64,000 bases of DNA from positions 16,382-80,381 of the forward strand of contig NZ_BAUW01000009.1 in assembly GCF_000517385.1 (NCBI RefSeq), in the 5' to 3' direction. This document shows positions 43,661 to 52,904 of this stretch, piece after piece; within the stretch, counting starts at the first letter, position 1; each line of letters begins with the position of its first letter. The notes beneath the pieces were generated by a model, which saw only the letters and a list, made by a program, of their open reading frames with translations, was not told the origin of the DNA and searched no databases. A program made the position numbers and the translations under genes. The DNA is from Mesobacillus boroniphilus JCM 21738. GTDB lineage: Bacteria > Bacillota > Bacilli > Bacillales > Cytobacillaceae.

Positions 43661-43705
43661 AATTCCTACTAGGCCAGCACCTATCTCTCATAGGATTATG
43701 CAAGA

Positions 43706-43734
43706 AAGCCATCCAGGACTAACAAGGATGGCTT
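43706..43734 (-). terminator. paaX terminator
   Basis: AAGCCATCC-aggactaacaa-GGATGGCTT, just after the paaX stop on the minus strand, followed by TCTTGC; modest U-tract. Confidence 0.6.
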
Positions 43735-43739
43735 GATTA

Positions 43740-44615
43740 CTATTCTAAAATATACGGATGATTCATTACGTTATAGTCCACGTCTTTATGCCTGATTTCA
43801 TTTCCTTCTTTAAAAACGGATTCAAAGAAGCGGGATGCTGGTTCTGCGAGTTCTTTATAGTATTCGCTGAATAATGCGGCTGCATGACTTCCCAGCCATT
43901 TTTCAGGCAATAGTTCTTCAGGAAGGCCTGGGTCAAAGAAAAGGAACTTCCTGTATTCATGCACTAATTTCGTGCGCTCAACGAAGCATTCTGCATCAGA
44001 CATGCTGCCCTTTTGAATCTTGTTTTTATCAATGATGTATTTCTGGCTGTATTCACTAATAAAATACTGATATTTTGCGTTAATCTCGCCAAGGTTCCAG
44101 CTTTTCTCCACGAGCCGCTGATTTTCATGAGGACCTTTGTATTCCGCAACAAAGAAATCGACATATTCTTCGATTTCATATTTCTCGATCAGGTCCCTTA
44201 CCTGTCCCTCGAGATTATTGGCTGAAATCCAGAAACTGTTCGACATTGATCCGAAGCCGCTCCAGATCAGTTCCTTGCGAAGCTCGTCCCGAACATTACG
44301 GATTTCCTCGGGAATCGTATACATCAGGATTCTCCACTTTCCGTCCCAATCTTCGGGTTTCAATTTAAAAATACGCTTGCCTGCCTCATCAATCCTTTTC
44401 TGGCCGCGGGGCGTGAGAGAATAATAGCTCTTATTCCCGATTTTCTCAGCCTGGACCCAGCCCTGCTTGTTCATGCGCGAAATTGCCGCTCTAACCGACT
44501 GGTCATTGTGGCCAAACTCATTCAGCAGCCGAATCAGGCTGCCAATCCAAATCTTGCTTCCATAATGGGAGATATAGTCACCATATAAGGTAAAAATCAT
44601 TGATCTTGTATTCAA
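43740..44615 (-). CDS. paaX: PaaX-family transcriptional regulator of phenylacetate degradation
   Basis: 291 residues from the TTG at 44615, which starts the conserved LNTRSMIFTLYGDYISHYG and has GAGGATG upstream; the ORF open from 44696 is longer than the family. N-terminal winged HTH (SVRAAISRMNKQGWVQAEKIGNKSYYSLT), central PaaX domain (KWRILMYTIPEEIRNVRDELRKELIWSGFGSM) and C-terminal domain (HEYRKFLFFDPGLPEELLPEKWLG). PaaX represses paa genes and is released by phenylacetyl-CoA. Located at the end of the paa operon after a terminator, with its own promoter region containing CTGTAA direct repeats. Confidence 0.92.
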   Translation of the reverse strand: MNTRSMIFTLYGDYISHYGSKIWIGSLIRLLNEFGHNDQSVRAAISRMNKQGWVQAEKIGNKSYYSLTPRGQKRIDEAGKRIFKLKPEDWDGKWRILMYTIPEEIRNVRDELRKELIWSGFGSMSNSFWISANNLEGQVRDLIEKYEIEEYVDFFVAEYKGPHENQRLVEKSWNLGEINAKYQYFISEYSQKYIIDKNKIQKGSMSDAECFVERTKLVHEYRKFLFFDPGLPEELLPEKWLGSHAAALFSEYYKELAEPASRFFESVFKEGNEIRHKDVDYNVMNHPYILE

Positions 44616-44723
44616 GCTTATGTCATCCTCATCCGTTTTTGTTGTACGTAATAAAACCGTTACAGAATATTTTACAGTATAATCATTATTTTGCAAAAAC
44701 TTTTTCTTAAAAAGCGAAAAAAA

Positions 44724-44745
44724 CCATAGGGATTTCTCCCTATGG
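44724..44745 (-). terminator. Terminator at the end of the paa operon
   Basis: CCATAGGGA-gaaa-TCCCTATGG followed on the minus strand by TTTTTTT, between the enoyl-CoA hydratase gene and paaX. It separates paaX from full read-through. Confidence 0.85.
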
Positions 44746-44749
44746 ATAT

Positions 44750-45525
44750 TTATTGCGCGGTAAATACAGGCTTACGTTTTTCACTGAATGCGTTCAACGC
44801 TTCTACGCGATCTTTTGTAGGAATGGTAACCTCATAAGCTTTGGATTCAATTGCCAGCCCTGTCTGGAGGTCTGTGCTGCTGCCATGCTGGATGGCATAC
44901 TTAGCCTGTCTTACGGCAATCGGCGCATTTTGGAGGATTTCCTCGGCAAGCTCCTTGCAGGCAGTCATGACATCTTCTTTAGGTTTAACAGCTGTTAGAA
45001 TACCAAGCTCAAAAGCCTTCTCGGCAGAAATCTTCCTTGCTGTAAAAATCAATTCCTTCGCCTTCATTTCACCAACCAGCCTTGATAGACGCTGTGTTCC
45101 GCCTGCACCTGGAATGATGCCCCAGCTTACCTCTGTCATGCCCATTAATGCGCTGTCTGCTGCAATTTTAAAGTCACAGGCAAGCATCAGTCAAACCCGC
45201 CGCCAAACGCGAATCCGTTTACAGCAGCAATCGTCGGCTGCGGCAATTCGGCAATTACACTGAAAACATCGCGAATCTTTTTCACATTGCGGCGAACTTC
45301 TTCCTCAGTAAGATGCTTCCTTTCTTTCAGATCCGCACCTGCACTGAAAGCTTTCTCTCCTGCTCCGGTAAAAATGACGACTCTCACGTCTGAATCTGTA
45401 TGCAACTTGTCAACAAGCGCCCCAAGCTCCTGAAGTGTTTCAAAATTGAAGCAGTTCAGCGACTCCGGACGGTCAATCGTCACATATGCGATGTGCTGCT
45501 CTTTCTGGAATTTAATGTTGTTCAT
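44750..45525 (-). CDS. Enoyl-CoA hydratase (paa operon), one-base deletion
   Basis: Crotonase fold. DRPESLNCFNFETLQEL, oxyanion-hole region AFSAGADLKE, AAVNGFAFGGGF, then a frame break at about 45190 where one base restores GGGF-x-LMLACDFKIAA, and catalytic Glu region VSWGIIPGAGGTQRLSRLVG. Restored length about 258. Last gene of the paa operon, one base after paaJ. Of the three crotonase paralogues here it is most like short-chain enoyl-CoA hydratases and could hydrate 2,3-didehydroadipyl-CoA. Confidence 0.88.
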
Positions 45526-46734
45526 TTATCTCTCTCCTATATTCTCGATAATCGTGGCGATTCCCTGCCCGACACCTACACACATGGTCGCAAGTCCATA
45601 CTTGGAATCCCGCTTTTTCATTTCGTATAAAAGGGTTGTCAAAATCCTCGCGCCGCTTGCCCCAAGCGGGTGTCCAAATGCGATCGCTCCACCATTGACA
45701 TTCACCTTCGCCTGATCCAGTCCCAGCTCCTGGATGCAACCTAATGATTGGGCTGCGAACGCCTCATTCAATTCAATCAAGTCCATATCATCAACAGAGA
45801 GGTTTGAACGCTTCAGAGCCTTTTGAACAGCATATACAGGCCCCATGCCCATTATGGATGGTTCCAGGCCCGCTGTTGCCGACACAATATATTTCGCCAG
45901 CGGTTTCAACCCAAGTTCCTCCGCTTTTTCACGGCTCATCAGGAGCAGTGCGGATGCACCATCATTCACACCCGATGCATTCCCTGCTGTAACAGTGCCA
46001 TCCTTGAACAAAGGCTTCAATTTTGCCAGCTTTTCGACTGTAGTGCCTGGGCGTGGATGTTCGTCACAATCAATCACTGTCTTATTACCCTTTTTATCTT
46101 CATAAACAACTGGAACGATTTCATTTTCAAAGCGCCCAGCCTCCATCGCTTTTTGAGCGCGGAGCTGGCTTTCTGCAGCAAATTCGTCCTGGGCTTCCCT
46201 GGAGATGCCATACTTTTTCGCTACGTTCTCTGCTGTTTCAGGCATGCTGTCCGTACCGTACATTTCCTTCAGCTTGATGTTCACAAAACGCCAGCCAATG
46301 GTTGTGTCGAACATTTCCATATTGCCGCGCGGGAATTCAGCATTGGGCTTAGCCATCACAAATGGCGCCCTCGTCATGCTTTCCGTTCCTCCCGCGATAA
46401 AGATATCTCCTTCACCTGCTAATATCGCTCTTGCCGCATAGTTGACGGCATCGAGACCGGAGCCGCATAAACGGTTGATTGTTGTACCGGCAACCTCGAC
46501 CGGCAGTCCAGCCAACAGGCCTGACATCCTTGCGACGTTTCGATTATCTTCACCTGCCTGGTTCGCATTACCCATAACTACTTCTTCAATTTCAGCTGCA
46601 GGCATGTCTGGATTGCGTTCTACCAATGCCTTGATGACAACGGCACCCAGATCATCCGGGCGGATTTGGCGGAGGCTGCCATTATATCTACCAATCGGTG
46701 TCCTGACTGCATCGACAATTACAACTTCTTTCAT
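45526..46734 (-). CDS. paaJ: Beta-ketoadipyl-CoA thiolase (PaaJ-like)
   Basis: 402 residues from the second ATG (46734), which has AGGAGG at proper spacing. Thiolase with nucleophile Cys90 ([14 protein letters not shown]), His in [20 protein letters not shown] and second Cys in [11 protein letters not shown]. The opening [28 protein letters not shown] matches PaaJ/PcaF. It cleaves 3-oxoadipyl-CoA to acetyl-CoA and succinyl-CoA, and PaaJ also acts on 3-oxo-5,6-dehydrosuberyl-CoA. Six bp gap from paaH. Confidence 0.93.
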   Translation of the reverse strand: MKEVVIVDAVRTPIGRYNGSLRQIRPDDLGAVVIKALVERNPDMPAAEIEEVVMGNANQAGEDNRNVARMSGLLAGLPVEVAGTTINRLCGSGLDAVNYAARAILAGEGDIFIAGGTESMTRAPFVMAKPNAEFPRGNMEMFDTTIGWRFVNIKLKEMYGTDSMPETAENVAKKYGISREAQDEFAAESQLRAQKAMEAGRFENEIVPVVYEDKKGNKTVIDCDEHPRPGTTVEKLAKLKPLFKDGTVTAGNASGVNDGASALLLMSREKAEELGLKPLAKYIVSATAGLEPSIMGMGPVYAVQKALKRSNLSVDDMDLIELNEAFAAQSLGCIQELGLDQAKVNVNGGAIAFGHPLGASGARILTTLLYEMKKRDSKYGLATMCVGVGQGIATIIENIGER

Positions 46735-46746
46735 GGTCATCCTCCT

Positions 46747-47610
46747 TTATTTAGTGGTAACTGACTCTCGGTAATCGTACACACCGCGCCCAGTCTTCCT
46801 GCCGAGGCGGCCTGCTTTTACATATTGTTCAAGCAATGGTGCAGGGCGGTATTTTTCACCAAGCTTTTCATGCAGGTACTTCAAGTTATTCAATCGTGTA
46901 TCCAGCCCAACAAGGTCGCCCAATTCGAACGGGCCCATTGGGTAATTCAATCCAAGCTTGATGGCTTTGTCGATATCTTCAGGCGATCCCAATCCTTCCT
47001 GCAGCATGTAAAATGCCTCATTGCCAACAAGTGCACTGATTCGGCTGGTGACAAACCCCGGAAATTCGTTGACGATAACGGTTTCCTTGCCCATCTCGAT
47101 TGCGGCCACCTTGATTGCTTCAGCAGTTTCATCGCTTGTTTCCAGGCCGCGGATGATTTCAACGAGCGGCATTTTGTGGACAGGATTGAAGAAGTGCATG
47201 GCAATGACCTTCTCAGGACGCTTGGTAAAAGAGGCGATTTCAGTAGGACTCATTGTCGATGTATTGGACGCAAACAGGCAATGTTCTGGTGCATGCTGGT
47301 CAATCACTTCAAAAATCGTTTTCTTGATATCTATTTTTTCCGGAACTGCTTCGATGACAAGGTCAGCATCCTTTACATTCTCTGCAAGGAAATTTGAGTA
47401 ATTGAGTCTTGCTTTCGCAGATTCTGCATCCTCTTGCATGATTTTGCCTCTCGCAATCCCTTTTTCAAAAATGCTGTTGATTTCTTGTTCGGCATTTTGC
47501 AGTTGTTTTTCATCAACATCAATCAAAACGGTATCAAAACCGCCCAGGCAGCCGACGTAGGCAATCCCTCTGCCCATGACGCCTGAACCGATTACGACGA
47601 GTTTCTTCAT
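46747..47610 (-). CDS. paaH: 3-hydroxyacyl-CoA dehydrogenase (PaaH-like)
   Basis: 287 residues. NAD fold VIGSGVMGRGIAYVGCLGGF, ASNTSTMSPTEIASFTKRPEKVIAMHFFNPVHKMPLVEII with catalytic Ser and His, and the C-terminal dimer domain FELGDLVGLDTRLNNLKYL. It oxidises 3-hydroxyadipyl-CoA to 3-oxoadipyl-CoA. AGGAGG precedes ATG 47610. Its family also includes 3-hydroxybutyryl-CoA dehydrogenase, but the operon fixes the role. Confidence 0.93.
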   Translation of the reverse strand: MKKLVVIGSGVMGRGIAYVGCLGGFDTVLIDVDEKQLQNAEQEINSIFEKGIARGKIMQEDAESAKARLNYSNFLAENVKDADLVIEAVPEKIDIKKTIFEVIDQHAPEHCLFASNTSTMSPTEIASFTKRPEKVIAMHFFNPVHKMPLVEIIRGLETSDETAEAIKVAAIEMGKETVIVNEFPGFVTSRISALVGNEAFYMLQEGLGSPEDIDKAIKLGLNYPMGPFELGDLVGLDTRLNNLKYLHEKLGEKYRPAPLLEQYVKAGRLGRKTGRGVYDYRESVTTK

Positions 47611-47637
47611 TATTTATTCCTCCTATTAAAAAACTGA

Positions 47638-47677
47638 AAGGCGAGCACCCGAATCGAGGAGTGCTCGCCTCTTTTTT
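47638..47677. terminator. Hairpin between the ALDH gene and paaH
   Basis: AGGCGAGCAC-ccgaatcgagga-GTGCTCGCCT with TTTTTT on the plus side and TTTCAGTTTTTT on the minus side. Inside the operon, so it is an attenuator or an mRNA processing/stability stem rather than the operon end. Confidence 0.65.
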
Positions 47678-49192
47678 ATACGTTAAACGGGTTGAGCGGG
47701 CGGCTGCCGTAATAAGAGACGATACTCTTAGTTTCTGTATATAAATCTAGTGTTTCGATGCTGAGTTCACGGCCGAATCCGGATTGCTTGTATCCTCCGA
47801 ATGGTGTGCCCGGGAATGCCCGAGAATGGGCAGTTGATCATGACAATTCCTGCCTGGATCAGCTTGGAAACCCTTGTCGCACGTCCGTAGTCCTTCGTCC
47901 AGATAGCAGATCCCAGTCCATATTCACTGTCATTAGCAAGTTGGACAGCTTGTTTTTCATCCTTGAACTTCATGACCACAACAACAGGTCCGAAGATTTC
48001 TTCTTTAACAGCCTTCATGCTGTGGTCTGTTTCAGCGATGATGGTAGCTCATACCAGTAGCCATTTTCATAGCCTTCAAGATTAGCGGCCTTTCCGCCTG
48101 TTAAAACTTGTGCTCCATCAGCAACAGCGGATTTTACATATCCATCGATGACATCCATTTGGTCCTGGCTAATGACAGCGCCGACATGAGTTTCCTTTTC
48201 AAATGGATTTCCAAGCTTAAGCTGCTTTGTTTTCGCCACGAATTTTTCCATGAACTCATCATATACATCCTCATGGACATACAAACGAGAGCGTGCTTCG
48301 CATGATTGACCTGTATTGTAGAAGATTCCGAATAGAGAGCCTGCTACTGCAGCATCAACATCCGCATCTTCAAAGACGATACTCGGTGACTTTCCGCCAA
48401 GTTCAAGAGTCACGCGCTTTAGTGTTTGGGAAGCTCTTGCCATGATATCCTTGCCGATCGGCGTTGAGCCAGTGAACGCAACTTTATCTACTTTTTCATG
48501 TTCAACTAGGTAGTTTCCGACAACCGAACCAGATCCCGGAATGACGTTCACAACACCTTCTGGAACGCCAGCTTCGATACAGATTTCACCCAGAACGATT
48601 GCCGATAAAGGTGTCAATGATGCTGGTTTTACAACAACTGAGCAGCCTACTGCAATTGCCGGAGCGATCTTCCATGCTGCCATCATCATTGGATAATTCC
48701 AAGGAATGATCTGGCACATACGCCGACAGGCTCTTTTTCAGTGATATTCTGGAATGCACCAGGCATGCTGTTCACAGCTCCGCGGTGACTGACAATCGCA
48801 CCTGCATAAAATTCAAAATCCTCGATTGCCTGCATCACCTGTCCCTGGGCTGCAGCAAGAGATTTTCCTGTATCAAGAATCTCCAATTCTACTAGCTCAT
48901 TGAAACGGGAGCGCATGATAGAGGCGATCTTATTCAGTGTGCGGGAACGCTTGCTCACAGGGAAATTGCGCCACTTCCCAAAATCGAACGCATTTCTTGC
49001 CGCATGTACCGCAAGCTCCGCGTCTTCTTTGGAAGCCTTCGCCACAGTTGCAACTTCCTGGCCTGTCGCCGGATTGTAGACTTTGTACGTTTCACCATTG
49101 ACACTGTCCTGGCGAACTCCATTGATGATTAACTGATATGTCTCGCGTTTTACTGCCATTGCTTCGAATTTTTGCTCTTTAACTGTTGTCAC
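47676..49192 (-). CDS. Aldehyde dehydrogenase of the paa operon, three frame breaks
   Basis: About 505 residues when restored. NAD/ALDH blocks: [47 protein letters not shown], catalytic Glu in TLELGGKSPSIVFEDAD, nucleophile Cys in NTGQSCEARSRL, EEIFGPVVVV, and C-terminus FPGTPFGGYKQSGFGREL ending GSRPLNPFNV. Breaks: about 48714 (one C short), about 48047 (one C short), and 47819-47821 (one G extra on the minus strand). GTG start 49192 after AGGAG. It probably oxidises the semialdehyde formed on ring hydrolysis, the job of the PaaZ ALDH domain; phenylacetaldehyde is an alternative. Confidence 0.87.
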
Positions 49193-49239
49193 GCGTAACA
49201 TCTCCTTTTAGTAGATTAATTGATCGTATTTATTCACCC

Positions 49240-50001
49240 TTAAAACCGGTTTCTTTTTTCCATGAATGCCTGGACGCCTTCCTTATGGTCGGCAGTCTGC
49301 CCGGCAATGCGCTGGCTCTGGGCATCCCTCTCGAGATAGTCTTCGAGATTTGAATGCCAGCTGGCTTTCAGGTTCCTTTTGATCAGCCCAATTGCCTTTG
49401 TTGGCATATTGGCAAGTCTCTCTGCAAATGCAGCGACACTATCATTCCAGTTATCCATTGAGTAAACTTCAGTAATAATACCAAGATCCTTTGCCTTTTC
49501 TGCTGGAATTTTTTCTCCAAATACCGCAAGCTCCATCGCTTTCGCGTGGCCAATTAGCCGAGGAAGATAATACAGATTGCCGGCATCCGGCACAAGACCG
49601 ACATGGATAAATGCTTCTACAAAGCTTGCTTTTTCAGAGGCAATCCGGAAATCACAGGCGAGCGCAAGGCTCATACCAGCTCCGGCTGCCACCCCATTTA
49701 CAGCAGCTATCACAGGTTTCTCGCAACGGTCAAGTTCGAGCAGCATCGGATTATACCGCTTGCGAAGCACCTCGCCATGATCCATTTCATCCGTAACCCC
49801 TGCCAAGTCCTCACCTGAACAAAATGCCCGGCCTGCACCCGTGATGACCAGTGCTCTTACTCCTTTGTCGCGGGAAGCAGACTTGATTGCACTCTGGATT
49901 TCCTTATTCAGCTGCTCTGTGAAGGCATTCAATTTATCAGGGCGGTTCAGGGTAATGTAGGCTACCTGATTCCGCACTTCATATAAAACGGTTTCAAACA
50001 C
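49240..50001 (-). CDS. paaG: Ring-1,2-epoxyphenylacetyl-CoA isomerase (PaaG-like)
   Basis: 253 residues, crotonase fold. RPDKLNAFTEQL, RAFCSGEDLAG, AAVNGVAAGAGMSLALACDFRIA, and FIHVGLVPDAGNLYYLPRLIG, where Asp replaces the hydratase Glu, the PaaG signature. It isomerises the epoxide to oxepin-CoA and later the cis-3,4-enoyl-CoA. GTG start at 50001 with GGGGG upstream; overlaps no neighbour after the paaF frame is corrected. Confidence 0.88.
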   Translation of the reverse strand: MFETVLYEVRNQVAYITLNRPDKLNAFTEQLNKEIQSAIKSASRDKGVRALVITGAGRAFCSGEDLAGVTDEMDHGEVLRKRYNPMLLELDRCEKPVIAAVNGVAAGAGMSLALACDFRIASEKASFVEAFIHVGLVPDAGNLYYLPRLIGHAKAMELAVFGEKIPAEKAKDLGIITEVYSMDNWNDSVAAFAERLANMPTKAIGLIKRNLKASWHSNLEDYLERDAQSQRIAGQTADHKEGVQAFMEKRNRF

Positions 50002-50015
50002 AGCTATGTACCCCC

Positions 50016-50793
50016 TTATTTCCCTTTAAAATCCGGCTTCCGTTTCTCCTTGAAAGCCTCATGCCTTCCTTTTGGTCTTCTGTCGCAAAAAGCATGTAGA
50101 AATTTTTGCGTTCATATTGCATTCCTTCATATAAAGAATAATCAACAGCTTTTAAAATCGATTCCTTGATCAGCCTTGCTGCGATTGGAGCCTGATTCGC
50201 GATTGTGTCCGCAAATTTCAGCGTTTCCTCCATCAGTACTTCCTCGGGAAAAGTCGAATTGATGATTCCATGGTGCAATGCTTCTTTTGCAGAAATCCGT
50301 TTGCCGCTGAGGATCCATTCCATCGCCTTTGTTTTGCCGACGAGCTTTGTCAGCCTTTGCGTACCGCCTGCTCCGGGCATGACACCAAGATTAACTTCCG
50401 GGAACCCAAACTCCGCATTTTCAGCAGCGAACAGCATGTCACAGCATAACGCCAATTCAAAGGCACCGCCTAGTGCAAATCCATGCACAGCCCCGATGAC
50501 CGGCTTTTTGATCCAGGCAAGCCGGTCCCAGTCAGTGAACTGGTACAACGTTTCCATTGAGACCGCGTCAGCATCCATCATTTCATCGATATCGCTCCCG
50601 CCGCGAATGCCCTGCCTTTACCTGTGAGGACGATCACTTTAATGTCAGCGTCCTGGTCAAATGCTTCCATAGCCGAAAGCACCTCAGAAACCATTTGCCT
50701 GTTCAGGGCATTCAAGACCTTCGGACGATTCAGCTCGATTAATCCGACTTGGCCTTTTACAGACGTTTCTATCATTTCATAATGTTTATTCAT
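50016..50793 (-). CDS. paaF: Enoyl-CoA hydratase (PaaF/PaaZ-hydratase-like), two frame breaks
   Basis: Crotonase fold: ELNRPKVLNALNRQMVSEVL, RAFAAGADIDEMMDADAV (after adding G near 50593), AVHGFALGGAFELALCCDMLFA, EVNLGVMPGAGGTQRLTKLVG with the catalytic Glu, ending, after a second correction near 50060, EGMKAFKEKRKPDFKGK. Restored length about 259. The start overlaps the EthD gene stop by eight bases, implying coupling. It probably hydrates 2,3-didehydroadipyl-CoA; whether it also opens oxepin-CoA, as the PaaZ hydratase domain does, is unknown. Confidence 0.86.
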
Positions 50794-51093
50794 TCACTTC
50801 TTCACCGATCATCATCGTGACCAGATCACCCGCAAAGCTCATAACATCCTTTCCAGATGCCTTGCCTTCTGCAGATTTCATCCCGGCTTTTAATGCTCAT
50901 GGTCGTCATAGTACATTTCGCACATTAAATAATATTTGCCTTCTCCACCCATTGGGCTGCCGACGATGCGTGTCACTTCCATTTTGCGAAGGCCAGGAAT
51001 TTTTGCTGTCAATGGAGCATGTGTTTCAAAATAATGCTTGTCAAATGCCTCTTTGTTTTGTGGATGCTTGTAAATCGCGATTAGTTTTACCAT
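50786..51093 (-). CDS. EthD family protein, one-base deletion
   Basis: Small dimeric alpha/beta-barrel protein: LIAIYKHPQNKEAFDKHYFETHAPLTAKIPGLRKMEVTRI is the EthD signature with the conserved His. The frame stops at YDDHEH; adding a base near 50896 continues as EALKAGMKSAEGKASGKDV to IGEEVNE, about 102 residues. EthD members recur in paa operons of Bacillaceae and actinobacteria, to my knowledge, without a defined step. Start ATG 51093 after GGGAGAG. Confidence 0.82.
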
Positions 51094-51211
51094 TAAAGAT
51101 CTCTCCCTTTTCATCTGAAATTTTTATAGACCAAACTGAATATATGCTTTGCTTCTTGCAGCTATTAATCAATTGATTTGACAACATGGAATCTTTTTTT
51201 CGACTTTGCTG

Positions 51212-51694
51212 TCACATCAAAGTTGACACTGGTTTCATTGCCTCGAATGGGTTTTTGCACGACTTGCAGTATAGAATGCTGCGACAAGCCGTCGGTCCAA
51301 AGAGGTTCTCCATCGTCGTATAGGTGGAGCCGCAGTAAGGGCAATCAGCCTGCCACTCGCCTGTTTCAGCAATATGCCTTGGCGGCGGGGCGATGCCGAA
51401 TTCCTTTAGCTTTTCCCTGCCCAAATCTGTAACCCGATCGGATGTCCATGGCGGATGGAAGATGAATTTCACATCCACTTTTTCAACTCCATCAATGGAT
51501 GATACCGCTTTGACAACATTGTTTTTGATGATATCCAGCGCAGGGCACCCCATGAAGGTCGGCAATAACTTTATCAAAATTGTATCTGCTTCGATTTCTA
51601 GTTTCTCTAGCATTCCCAGTTCAATAATCGATACACTGTCGATTTCAGGGTCCTTGACGGCTTGCAAGGCTTCGATGATTTTATCTCTCATCAT
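51212..51694 (-). CDS. paaD: Phenylacetyl-CoA epoxidase maturation protein PaaD
   Basis: 160 residues. N-terminal MIP18/SufT-like domain (LQAVKDPEIDSVSIIELGMLEKLEI ... LLPTFMGCPALDIIKNNV) and a C-terminal zinc-ribbon-like segment with five cysteines (CPYCGSTYTTMENLFGPTACRSILYCKSC). PaaD is required for activity of the PaaABC(E) monooxygenase, probably in diiron or Fe-S centre assembly. Its ATG overlaps the paaC stop (TGATG). There is no paaE reductase in the cluster. Confidence 0.92.
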   Translation of the reverse strand: MMRDKIIEALQAVKDPEIDSVSIIELGMLEKLEIEADTILIKLLPTFMGCPALDIIKNNVVKAVSSIDGVEKVDVKFIFHPPWTSDRVTDLGREKLKEFGIAPPPRHIAETGEWQADCPYCGSTYTTMENLFGPTACRSILYCKSCKNPFEAMKPVSTLM

Positions 51695-52512
51695 CACCAG
51701 CTCGCTGCCGGATCGGAGTTATAAACCTCGCCTATTGTATCAAGAGCAGTCTGCAAATCTGATGTATGCTCTCCATTTCGCCCATTTCCGCTCTCCATTC
51801 CGAATGTATCCGGCATCTTGAGGTCCAGAGATTCAAAAACAGGTGACATCATTTGCATCCATCTCGTTCTCAAAGCTTCCTCTGAATCTATCAAATTGTG
51901 CTTTGAGAACACTTCGCTCTGGGACCCCATGGAGAACAATCCTTCAAGTTCAGCAAAAACCATCTCCATCGCGGTTTCCATCCTGGTCCTCGCTTCTCCA
52001 CCTGCACTCACAAGCTGGGAGAACCACGTCTTCCAGTGCAACAGATGATAGTAAAGTTCCATATTGATCTTTACTGCAGTTTCACTCAAAGGCTGGTATG
52101 ATGAATTCTTGATAGATTCCATTTTTACTTTCTTGGCCTGGGCGTAAAAATAATTCCTCACAACCGCGAATGCCCAGTCATAATGCGGCTCAGTCAAATA
52201 CGTACCCGGACCGTTCACTTTTTCTAGTAAAATCGCATTCTTTCGTTCTGCTGCTGGCCTGGCATGCGCAAGATGATCCGGATCACCAGCACCCAGGTCG
52301 CTTAGAAGCTGATAGAACATGGCCGCGTGGCCCATTGTATCCTGGCTGATTGAGGAAAAAGCGACATCCTCTTCAATATGAGGAGCTAGTCCAAGCCACT
52401 CAGAACCACGGTAGGCGATCATGAAATCATCATCACCAAGCTGGAACAGGAGCTCAACTGCAGCGTCGCGAAGGGCTTCATTTTTCAACGCATCTTCAAG
52501 TTCATATTTCAT
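51694..52512 (-). CDS. paaC: Phenylacetyl-CoA 1,2-epoxidase subunit PaaC
   Basis: 272 residues from ATG 52512 (GCAGGAGAA upstream). Ferritin-like helical protein: AVELLFQLGDDDFMIAYRGSEWLG, AFSSISQDTMGHAAMFYQLLSDLGAGDPDHLA, RNYFYAQAKKVKM. Structural subunit that pairs with PaaA in the heteromeric monooxygenase. The ATG overlaps the restored stop of paaB (ATGA). Confidence 0.94.
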   Translation of the reverse strand: MKYELEDALKNEALRDAAVELLFQLGDDDFMIAYRGSEWLGLAPHIEEDVAFSSISQDTMGHAAMFYQLLSDLGAGDPDHLAHARPAAERKNAILLEKVNGPGTYLTEPHYDWAFAVVRNYFYAQAKKVKMESIKNSSYQPLSETAVKINMELYYHLLHWKTWFSQLVSAGGEARTRMETAMEMVFAELEGLFSMGSQSEVFSKHNLIDSEEALRTRWMQMMSPVFESLDLKMPDTFGMESGNGRNGEHTSDLQTALDTIGEVYNSDPAASW

Positions 52513-52855
52513 TTCTCCTGCTTCCCTCCCCATGACAATATCTCTTTTTCATCTAACATTTCCTGCTCATAGTGGCGCCATTTTTTTTTAAATATCCATA
52601 GCCTTTTGTATTGCGGTAATCCTTATTATCGAGCCTTTGTAATGTTAGCCGCTCATCAAAGGACATTTTCCTGATATCGTCACGCTTTACGACCCAAATA
52701 TCGGCAACCGGTTCTCGTCTCATGAAATTTTCCTGTGCCATCACAAGGGCCAGCTCATGGTTCGGCGCCAGCAATGAGAACTGGTACTGCATAGGTGAAG
52801 TCGCAGTCCGCTTGCTGAACACTTCAAATTCCTGATAAAATCCATTCCCAGACAT
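52509..52855 (-). CDS. paaB: Phenylacetyl-CoA 1,2-epoxidase subunit PaaB, poly-A deletion
   Basis: FYQEFEVFSKRTATSPMQYQFSLLAPNHELALVMAQENFMRREPVADIWVVKRDDI is typical PaaB. The frame ends after YLKKNGATMSRKC because a nine-base A run (minus strand, 52581-52589) is one short; with ten A it continues YLKKKWRHYEQEM and LDEKEILSWGGKQEK to a stop overlapping paaC. Restored length about 115. PaaB mediates assembly of the epoxidase complex. Confidence 0.9.
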
Positions 52856-52904
52856 GATTTTTTCTCCTTTCCTGTGGTATTCTGTGACAGCTGTCCCCTG
52901 AAGC

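Noticed and set aside
45823..46422. 199-residue plus-strand ORF opposite paaJ
   Set aside because: Antisense shadow of a conserved thiolase; composition rich in His/Phe/Arg/Cys typical of a reverse frame.
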